A stretch of 64,000 nucleotides of DNA. Source: Leucaena leucocephala (lineage: Eukaryota > Streptophyta > Magnoliopsida > Fabales > Fabaceae). Under the pieces are notes generated by a model that saw nothing but the letters and a program-made list of their open reading frames with translations, had not been told where the DNA came from and ran no database searches. How positions within the stretch are numbered: position 1 is the first letter of the stretch; each line of letters opens with the position of its first letter. A program made the translations under genes and the position numbers. The stretch spans positions 12,315,001 to 12,379,000 of the forward strand of contig CM073535.1 in NCBI GenBank assembly GCA_037074615.1. Direction: 5' to 3'. Below, in pieces: positions 57,001-64,000 of this stretch.

Positions 57001-58544
57001 TTGCATACATGATGATCAAGGAATTGGAACTGATAGAAGATATGCGCGACTGGAGCCCTCTATATCAAATGCAACTGACGGAGAATCCTTTTGGAGGAGT
57101 TCATGTCAGAACTTGCATAGAAGATGAGATCAAAGAGGCTCAGGAGCAGGATAAGCTCGCAGCAATATTCAAAGACAAGCTGGAGAAAGGGAAGACAAGG
57201 GATTTTGAGATGTCCCCAGACGGATTGCTACAGTTTAGGGGAAAACCCTATATCCCAAATGTTGGGGGATTAAGGGAAAGAATTCTGGGGGAAGCACATA
57301 AAAGCCGATATACGGTACATCCAGGTATGACCAAAATGTACCATGATGTTAAAAGATTATTCTGGTGGCCTGGACTGAAGAAAGATGTTGTAGCTTACGT
57401 ATCTAAGTGCTTAACCTGCCAGAAAGTGAAAGTTGAACATCAAAAACCAGCAGGAACGTTGCAGCCTTTAGATATTCCTGAGTGGAAATGGGATGGGATT
57501 GCCATGGACTTTGTGGAAGGACTACCCTTGACACCAAGTAGACATGATGCGGTTTGGGTAGTAATCGATCGACTGACAAAGTCAGCACATTTCCTAGCAA
57601 TCAATAAGAGAGATTCTCTAGAAAAGCTGGCAAAGCTGTATATAAAGGAGATCGTTAGGCTCTATGGTATCCCAAGCAGCATTGTGTCTGATAGAGATCC
57701 ACGATTTACTTCAAATTTCTGGAGGGCTCTACAGGAAGAAATGGGCACTACTCTCAGATTCAGTACAGCTTATCATCCTCAGACAGATGGTCAATCTGAA
57801 AGAACAATACAGACGTTAGAGGATATGCTGAGAGCATGTGTCCTAGATTTCAAAGGCAGCTGGGATATCCATTTACCCCTTATAGAGTTTGCATATAACA
57901 ATGGTTATCAGGCCAGTATACAGATGGTACCTTTTGAAGCACTCTATGGACGAAAATGTAGATCCCCCTTATGCTGGCTAGAGTTGAGCGAGAGAAGAAT
58001 GCTTGGTCCGGATATAGTGGATCAAACTGCAGAACAAGTTGCGGTAATTAGAAAACGATTGTTGACGGCTCAAAGCAGACAGAAGAGCTATGCAGATGTC
58101 AGAAGGAAGCCGTTGGAATTTGAAGAAGGAGAACATGTATTCCTTAAGTTAACTCCAACCACAGGAGCCGGACGATCGATTAAGGTGAAGAAGTTACATC
58201 CAAGATACATCGGGCCATTCCAGATTCTCTCAAAGATAGGAGCAGTAGCCTACAAGTTAGCTCTTCCTCCGAATCTCAGCCAGATACATGATGTGTTCCA
58301 TGTTTCCCAATTAAAGAAGTATATTCTAGATCCATCTCATGTGATAGAGCAAGATGAGGTTACACTGCGAGATGACTTGACCTATGAGGTTGGACCGGTG
58401 CGAATTGCTGATAGAAAAGTCAAGCAGTTGCGGAATAAGCAGATTCCTTTAGTTAAAGTGATCTGGAAAGGTTTGACTGAACAAGAGGCTACATGGGAAA
58501 CAGAAGAAAAGATGAGAGAAAAGTACCCTGAATTATTGGTATAG
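54081..58544 (+). CDS. Ty3/gypsy chromovirus gag-pol polyprotein (element C)
   Basis: A 1487-residue open frame. Gag comes first (WVSRLEKIF, DADRWWKN, FYEKYFPQSVRDE), then CCHC knuckle CYTCGKPEHFSREC (~324), protease FDSGASHSFIS (D ~383), reverse transcriptase from APYRMAP with LCIDYRELN and FIDD (~712-715), RNase H (YTDASKQG, HDLELAAV, FCDHKSL), integrase HHCC and DDE (E ~1240 in TDGQSERT), GPY/F module (HPRYIGPFQI) and a C-terminal chromodomain (~1415-1487, VIWKGLTEQEATWE). The last directs integration to chromatin in this clade. The natural start is probably ATG 53985 in the same frame, giving 32 more codons, but a TAA at 54072-54074 (codon 30) interrupts it. Translation from 54081 would lose the Gag N-terminus. 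Reverse transcriptase before integrase plus chromodomain marks a Tekay/Del-like chromovirus. Confidence 0.95.
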   Translation: MIEEMRAAQARNEQDRDAAIVAAVAAAVNNLRPREPSGATSREPEEVPQQAEQPQRRDESREEAVGIQQWMVRFCKHNPPIFKGTFEVHVAENWVSRLEKIFKVLDCPTKTKAQMAIYQLEKDADRWWKNTELLLQARDIPVTWEVFLEQFYEKYFPQSVRDEREAEFLVLRQGEKEAFDEYLAKFIRLSQYSTYLRQVDDERWMTERMIRGLNSMLKEKLTPQQYSQFNKAVEACRIVENSMNHRMLSRSGSKDQATPDKAGRNQEAASGSGYKKRKRPWQTKRPNKGNFRGRSNNRDPKAPVCEKCGKNHGDRPCLMGQNVCYTCGKPEHFSRECPQAITDPRPRTAGRVFALTREDAQRSSEMIQGTIHLNDHVVTALFDSGASHSFISYECAKCLGLLISKLCYDIQVKTPTNVRVITSDACLNSVVRYEHCSTTLDLICMPFQEIEVILGLNWLSSNNVMLDCRNKTLVLGPKITDRSLEVQLNFMTEAQAEKCLWKGCQGYVVFFSVQIEVEEGIEEVPVVNKFPEVFPKEIQGLPSEREVEFAIDIVPGAGPVSKAPYRMAPNEMMELKKQIEELLEKGFIRPSVSPWGAPVLFVKKKDGSLRLCIDYRELNKLTVKNKYPLPRIDDLLDQLAGASLFSKIDLRSGYHQLRVKPDDIPKTAFRTRYGHFEFLVMPFGLTNAPAIFMDYMNQIFRPYLDQFVVVFIDDILVYSKSPEEHERHLRIVLGILKEKKLYAKLSKCEFWLSEVKFLGHVISRDGVAVDPSKVEAVLSWEQPRTVTEIRSFLGLAGYFRRFIQDFSRIALPLTKLTRKNQQFKWDEKCEASFQQLKQRLTTTPVLIIPDPTQTYVIYTDASKQGLGCVLMQQGRVVAYASRQLKPHEENYPTHDLELAAVVYALKIWRHYLYGATIELFCDHKSLKYLQDQKELNMRQRRWMELLKDYDFQIKYHPGKANVVADALSRKVVQVAYMMIKELELIEDMRDWSPLYQMQLTENPFGGVHVRTCIEDEIKEAQEQDKLAAIFKDKLEKGKTRDFEMSPDGLLQFRGKPYIPNVGGLRERILGEAHKSRYTVHPGMTKMYHDVKRLFWWPGLKKDVVAYVSKCLTCQKVKVEHQKPAGTLQPLDIPEWKWDGIAMDFVEGLPLTPSRHDAVWVVIDRLTKSAHFLAINKRDSLEKLAKLYIKEIVRLYGIPSSIVSDRDPRFTSNFWRALQEEMGTTLRFSTAYHPQTDGQSERTIQTLEDMLRACVLDFKGSWDIHLPLIEFAYNNGYQASIQMVPFEALYGRKCRSPLCWLELSERRMLGPDIVDQTAEQVAVIRKRLLTAQSRQKSYADVRRKPLEFEEGEHVFLKLTPTTGAGRSIKVKKLHPRYIGPFQILSKIGAVAYKLALPPNLSQIHDVFHVSQLKKYILDPSHVIEQDEVTLRDDLTYEVGPVRIADRKVKQLRNKQIPLVKVIWKGLTEQEATWETEEKMREKYPELLV

Positions 58545-58558
58545 GATAGATGTAATGT

Positions 58559-58597
58559 AAATTTCGGGGACGAAATTTATTTTTAGGGGGAGAGAAA
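58559..58597 (+). other. conserved inverted motif and polypurine tract of C
   Basis: AATTTCGGGGACGAAATT, a known 3'-end hallmark of Tekay/Del-type chromoviruses, is followed by the purine run AGGGGGAGAGAAA (58585-58597) directly before the 3' LTR. Confidence 0.8.
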
Positions 58598-61422
58598 TGT
58601 AATATCCTTAATCTTCTGTACTGGTTCCTATGTACAGATTAAACGGAATATATGAGCTCTGTTTCAGGAAAAACATGTGTACCTTTATGTAAAGAAAAGG
58701 ATTAAATTGCAAAAGAAAGGAAATTAAAGGACCTAAATGCAATTATGGAAAGTTTAAAGTTAGGAATGAAAAGTAGACAAAAATATGGGGTCTTAAAGTG
58801 TAATTTTAGCCAAATTAAGGGACTTAATTATAAAGAAGGAAAAGTTCCCTGGGGCTAAAGTATAATTAAAGAAAATAGGCTAGAAGTGGTTTGCACCGCC
58901 CGACAGCATTTCAGTCCCAGATTCTACCAGAAGGTAGGGCAGGTGACGCCGGGTAACCAAGCCTAATACCGGAATTTTTGAAGACTCCAGATAGCCAGAA
59001 ATGGACTGATCGTCCAAAAGTTATAAAAATTTATACCGGATACCCTAGATTTCAGATATAAGTGGGAAAATACAGGATGATGCGCCTTTATGGACGGATG
59101 TCGGGAAACTGACAGGATACCGATAGGAGGTCTGTAGGAAAAGTTATTCACAAAATAAAGAAATCCAGAAGGAGTGTGAGGCCTCTGGGGATCCGGGTAG
59201 GAGATTTATCGGTATTTTTAAAGAGGCTGAATGCGATCGGATGACTTTGGTCAGATGACCGTTATAACCCCAAGGATGCCTGAACACAGTAGGACGCTAT
59301 ATCTGGGAAAAAGAGCCGGTGTCCGGAAAAGGTATATACTCGGTAAATAATAGTTAAAATATTCAATGAATTGTGTTAAAGGAAGATTCCTCGTAATGCG
59401 TGCCATACAGGTAATAGACCCAGGAAGCCCGAAAATGGCGCCATTAGAGACCCAATAAGACTCTTGGACTGATAGGTGGGCCAGTGTCCAGCAGAACCCC
59501 GGAAAAGTGCGAAATTACGAAAATGCCCCTGTGTTGTACAAAAAGGGCAGCAGATGAATATAGGGTATTCTGGTCATTTTGGACAGACCCAGAGGTCAAG
59601 ACATGTCTAAATAAGGTTGACTAGAGCCAGTATAAGCTTTGACCGGGTCCAGAAAGGTGTGAAATGACGATTTTGCCCTTAAGGATTAAAATAGGACAAG
59701 ATAGGGCACCAAGGGCATTTTGGTCATTTCGCAGGGGATCTGTAATTGAGTCTGGACCCAGTATTAAAAAGTTAATGATATAAAGGGTCTAGATACTAAA
59801 TGTGAGGTCAGTAGACATAAAAAGGATCTTCAGAAATATCATATTCAGAAAACGGCACGTTTTTCGAGGCGATGGACCGGGCCGGTACCAGATTGGACCG
59901 GAAAGCTTCCAGAACCTCCAAATTTCATCACATGAAGAATATGGGTGGTGAGGTGTCCTATGAGGTGTCCCATGAGGTGTCCAGGGTGATGCAGTAAAAA
60001 GAATTAAAGAAAATAGGAAATTCCAGGAAAAACCAGGACCACATGTTCAGATGGCTTCAAAATTACAAGAATGCCATCCATTAAAGCTATAAATACCCCC
60101 TTCCCCTCCCATTTTATGCATCCCACGTTTTTGGCAAGAAAAGAGAGAGAAAGAAGAGAGAGAAGGAGAAAGAAAGAAAGAAAGGAAGTTCTGGTGGAGT
60201 TGGAAGTAGTAAGGAAGTTCTGAAGCTCTGCTTTTGAGGTAATAACTAATCCTAGCTCTTATGTAATGTCTTTGTGATGTGTTGTTTTGTTTGGTTGATT
60301 GTTGTCCTATATGTTATGCTTGAAGCTCTATTCCAACGCTATGATCATATGTTATTGAATATGGAAGCATGCAGCATACTTATCTGTACACAGTCACAAG
60401 CAAGCACCGTCACTTTGCATTACATATTTTGTTATGATTGTTGTTACTGGGATTCTTTTGAATCTCATTCCCAAACATAACATTACAGGGGAGGTTCTGT
60501 CAAAATAAAATTTGGAAATCTTAAGAGACGCCGGTAGGCTGCCGAAATTCCGACAACGAAGACGGAACAAAGAAAGGAACTGATACGTACTGTGTACGTA
60601 GTGCTGTCTAAGGAGGCTGGAAGTGAGTGGACCCAGCAGGTTCATCCAGTCTTTCCTGGGTACTACGTAGAATGGTAGTTCGCATAAGGGAATTACCGAA
60701 TCGGTACAACATCGGTTACTTTCTAAAGAAGAATTGTAGCAGTTATACTGCCGGTTGTTAGACAGAAAAGGATGTAATAAAATATGAGGGAGTTAATCAT
60801 GCACTAATTTATAACAGTTGATTATTTGATATGAATTGTTATCTGGCCTGTATGACTGATATGTGTTGGCTGTATGCTTGAGTATGTAAAGACTAAATGC
60901 TGAAAATAGGCTCAGTGAACAGTAACTCGTGAAGACCCATTCATGTTTGATAAATCATTAAAAATAGTAAATGATTGAATTAATGTACGAAATTTTTAGG
61001 GTAAAAAGTAGACATACTAAGATTTAATTTGATATATAGAATGTCTAATTTGGATGTATACACGAAAAGATATAAATTGTTAAAGTTGGGACCAGAATGC
61101 TGGATTCAGGAGAAAGTCGTTGGATGAACAGTAAGATTGAAACGTTGACCCACGTGAAATTTGTCAAGGATTGGTCAACCAATGATTTTTCCCTGAAATA
61201 TATTTGAGTTAGCTTCATGTAGCAATTTGAACCACTTCATTTCGATTTTTATAGAATTAGTTATAAATTTTCAAAATCAGGTCACTCATCTGGAATTTGC
61301 CACAGAGAACAGTACTCGATATGAATAAAATTCCAGATTAAGTGTTTAGACTTCAATGACCCTGAAAGTGGTTTAAGTGCTACTAAATGGTCCCTAAGAT
61401 GTATAAATATAAGGATGTGACA
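58598..61422 (+). repeat. 3' LTR of chromovirus C
   Basis: It matches the 5' LTR except for about 23 substitutions, a 12-bp extra GAGGTGTCC-type unit near 59950 and one base missing in a C-run near 59272. TATA box at 60088-60095; intron-like interval at 60239-60488. Confidence 0.97.
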
Positions 61423-61427
61423 CTCGC

Positions 61428-63626
61428 AATTAACTCCTCTAGGGACACCACAATGGAATGACGTTTCTGAATGGAGGAATCGAATACTATTAGATATGGT
61501 TTGATCCATGATGAGTCGAACAGATTTTCCGCCCTCCTTTTGGGGCCATACCCTAAAGACAGCTGCGTTCACACTCAATCGTGTTCCATCTAAGGCAATT
61601 AAAAAGACTCCGTATGAGATATGGACTGGGAGGACACCTAGTTTGTCTTTCCTCAAGATTTGGGGATGTGAGGTCTATGTTAAGCAACAAGCCTCAGACA
61701 AATTAGCGCCCAAATCCTCAAGGTGCCTTTTTGTGGGATATCCTAAGGAAACCAAGGGATATTATGTCTACAACCCTGCTGATAACAAAGTGTTTGTTGT
61801 CAAAAATGGTATCTTTCTCGAACGAGAATTTATCTCTAAAAGAACCAGTGGGAGTAAGGTACACCTTGAAGAAGTTCGAGAGCCACAAGACACCATAAAA
61901 CTGCAGATGGAAAATGGAGAAGACTCACAACAAGTTGTTGAGACTCCTCAAGTCACGGAAGTCTAATAAGACACGACTTCAGCCTCATACATATGGATTT
62001 CTGATTTCTGACAGTCGTGATGTGTTGCTCATTGAGCATAATGAGCTGATTACCTATCAAGAAGCTATAGTGGGACCAAACTCTGAAAAGTGGCTTAATG
62101 CCATGAAGTATGAGATGCAATCCATGTAAGACAACAAGGTTTGGACCTTAGTCGACCCGCCTGAAGGTGTAAAAACCGTTGGGTGAAAGTGGGTTTTTAA
62201 GGAGAAAACTGACATGGATGGCAATGTAAATGTCTTCAAGGCATGACTGGTTGCAAAATGATTTACTCAAACTCATGGTGTGGACTATGATGAGACCTTT
62301 TCCCCAGTTGCAATGGCCAAATCAATCAGAATCCTCTTTGCCATAGTAGCATATTATGACTATGAAATATGGCAGATGGACGTCAAGACAGCCTTCCTTA
62401 ATGGAAAGCTCTTTGAGGATGTGTACATGACACAACCTGAAGGGTTTGTGCGTTCCGAGGACTCTGGTAAAGTGTGCAAGATTCAAAGGTCCATTTATGG
62501 ATTGAAGTAAGCCTCTCGGAGTTAGAATCATCATTTTGATGAAGTGGTCAAAGAGTTTGGATTCCTTCAAAACTTTGATGAACCTTGTGTGTACAAGAAG
62601 GTTAGTGGGAGTACAGTTGTGTTTTTTGTACTCTATGTTGATGACATCCTACTTATTGGGAATGACATTCCTACCTTACAGATTGTCAAGTCTTGGTTAG
62701 GAAAGTCTTTCTCGATGAAAGACTTGGGTGAAGCCACCTACATCCTAGGAATCAGGATCTATAGAGAGAGATCTAAAAGACTTCTAGGACTCAGTCAGAG
62801 TACATACATAGACAAAATACTGCATAGGTTCAGTATGCACGAATCAAAGAGGGGTTTCATACCCATGTCTCATGGTAGTCACCTCAGCAAAGATCTATGT
62901 CCTAGTACATCTGATCAGCGAGGTCGCATAAGTAAAGCTCCATATGCCTCGGCCACAGGATCTATCATGTACGCCATGTTATGTACTCGACCGGATGTCT
63001 CGTTTGCCTTAAGTATGACTAGCAGATATCAACAGGACCCTGGTGAGGCCCATTGGATTGCTGTCAGGAATATCCTTAAGTACTTAAAAAGGACTAAGGA
63101 CTTATTCTTGGTCTATGGTGGATTGGATGACAAACTATGTGTAACTGGTTACACAGACGGGAGTTTCCAAACTGACTAGGATGACCAAAAATCGCAGTCT
63201 GGATATATATTCCTCCTCAATAATTGAGCAGTAAGCTGGAAGAGCTCTAAGCAGGGCACCGTAGCAGATTCTGTAATGGAAGCTGAGTATAGAGCAGCAT
63301 CTGATGCAGCTAAGGAAGCCGTTTGGATCAGGAAGTTCATCACGAAACTAGGGGTGATACCTACCATCTCATATCTAATAACTTTGCTCTGTGACAATAG
63401 TGGTGCCATTGCACAGGCCAAACAGCCTAGGTCACATCAAAGGACCAAGCACATACTCAGGCGATTTCATCTCATCAGAGAAATCAACGATAGAGGTGAT
63501 ATAAAAATATGCAAGGTAGCAGGAGAAGACAATGTTGCTGATTCTCTAACAAAGCCGCTTGTGCAGGCAAAGCATGAGCGTCATGTTAGGTCAATGGGAA
63601 TTAGTCAAATTAATTATTGTACCTAG
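61428..63626 (+). pseudogene. copia gag-pol of element D, 3' part, broken
   Basis: It resumes the integrase of D exactly where the 5' part ends at 50254. It retains the end of integrase, the reverse transcriptase (LYVDDILLIGND near 62630) and RNase H (YTDGSF, where A and B have YTDASF; MEAEYRAAS, where A and B have TEAEYIAAS; LLCDNSGAIAQ). At least eight stops are visible relative to A and B (for example near 61502, 62127, 62184, 62244, 62508, 62523, 63176 and 63224). A deletion with frame change lies near 61955. Many stops come from C-to-T or G-to-A changes. Non-functional. Confidence 0.93.
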
Positions 63627-63640
63627 TGCAAGTGGGAGGT

Positions 63641-64000
63641 TGTTGGAAAATGTGCCCTAGGGGCCAACATTATCTTATAAACATTATTGATTTATGAGTT
63701 TATCAATTGTGTTATCATATTATTCGCATGTTTACTGTGATGACCATCCTTGGATAATTCTTGATCTTATCCTAAATGTCCCTGGTCGATCATCTGTACG
63801 GGAGCAGAGATGAAATAAGACCAGTATGAGTTTGAAGATGTATAGAGATATAAATCAAAGTCATAGGCACATGTAAGAGTACAAGGTGTTGGATTGACCC
63901 GTTATGAGAGAGTTGCATGGGTTACGTCATAAGCTTCTCTCATATACAAACCATGTCACTATGCCCTTTGACCTGAGATCATCATGGATTCCTACATGAC
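63641..64000 (+). repeat. 3' LTR of copia element D, truncated by window end
   Basis: It starts TGTTGGAAAATGTGCCC after the polypurine tract AAGTGGGAGGT. It differs from the 5' LTR over the first 360 bases by about eight substitutions, a 1-bp indel and a ~8-bp indel. Confidence 0.95.

Larger units (their letters stand above)
50255..61422 (+). mobile_element. chromovirus C (Ty3/gypsy, Tekay/Del-like), full length; TSD CTCGC
   Basis: An 11,168-bp element inserted in the integrase region of copia D. A perfect CTCGC duplication lies at 50250-50254 and 61423-61427. The LTRs are 2814 bp (5') and 2825 bp (3'). The length difference is explained by a 12-bp GAGGTGTCC-type duplication in the 3' copy and one missing C in a run. 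I count about 23 substitutions, mostly transitions, or roughly 0.8%. It carries a primer site, a pre-gag ORF, gag-pol with chromodomain and a polypurine tract. One nonsense change near the gag start and one in the pre-gag ORF probably disable it. Confidence 0.97.
45482..64000 (+). mobile_element. copia element D, decayed, split by chromovirus C, runs off the window
   Basis: Same family as A and B: 5' LTR 45482-47372, primer site 47374-47385, polyprotein remnants 48481-50254 and 61428-63626, 3' LTR from 63641. Chromovirus C (50255-61422) lies within its integrase region, and reading frame and sequence resume after C's target duplication. The first 360 bases of the two LTRs differ by about eight substitutions and two indels, so D is older than C, A and B. 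The left flank CATTA (45477-45481) has no visible partner because the right end is outside the window. Confidence 0.95.

Overview
This window is plant nuclear DNA, almost certainly from a eudicot. It consists of nested LTR retrotransposons, and I see no host protein-coding gene, rRNA or tRNA gene. Evidence for a plant is the combination of Ty1/copia, chromodomain-bearing Ty3/gypsy and Athila-type Ty3/gypsy elements, the initiator-Met-tRNA primer sites, 2-3 kb LTRs, 5-bp target-site duplications (TSDs) and AT-rich degenerate filler. I cannot name the species.

Layout. (1) 1-3542: the 5' end of a minus-strand Ty3/gypsy element (H) that continues left of the window (pre-gag ORF remnant, primer site, 5' LTR). 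(2) 3696-22564: four solo LTRs of related Ty3 subfamilies: 3696-6856 (+, TSD AATTT), 9298-12539 (-, ACAAG), 16691-19522 (-, TGTAT) and 19967-22564 (+, AGCAG/AGTAG). They lie in older decayed retrotransposon DNA that includes two inverted copies of a plant-transposon-like gene (6862-7880 minus, 15419-16662 plus). (3) About 19788-34290: an old plus-strand Athila-like element (F: LTR, primer site, gag pseudogene). It is interrupted by the fourth solo LTR and by copia element A (23646-32753, minus, TSD ATTAG, complete 1327-residue polyprotein). (4) 34293-45481: an inverted Athila-like element (E: truncated LTR, polypurine tract, 3' internal DNA), interrupted by copia element B (35757-44843, plus, TSD TATGC, 1321-residue polyprotein). 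(5) 45482-64000: a third copia copy (D, plus, many stops) that runs off the right edge. It is split by a complete chromovirus C (50255-61422, plus, TSD CTCGC).

Relative ages agree with the nesting. A and B have LTR pairs in which I find no difference and both have open polyproteins, so they are very young. C's LTRs differ at about 23 of some 2,800 sites and its coding region has two nonsense changes. D, into which C inserted, shows roughly 2% LTR difference in the visible part and many stops. The Athila layer beneath is older and rearranged.

B looks potentially autonomous: identical LTRs, intact primer site, polypurine tract and polyprotein. A keeps its coding capacity but has lost its primer-binding site through a deletion at the 5' LTR/leader junction. 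The least expected signals are a pre-gag ORF in the chromovirus family, a palindromic GGTCGCGAC array transcribed from B's LTR whose motif recurs in the Athila LTRs and leader, intron-like splice signatures inside the Ty3 LTRs, and a palindromic hairpin in the copia leader resembling a dimerisation signal.
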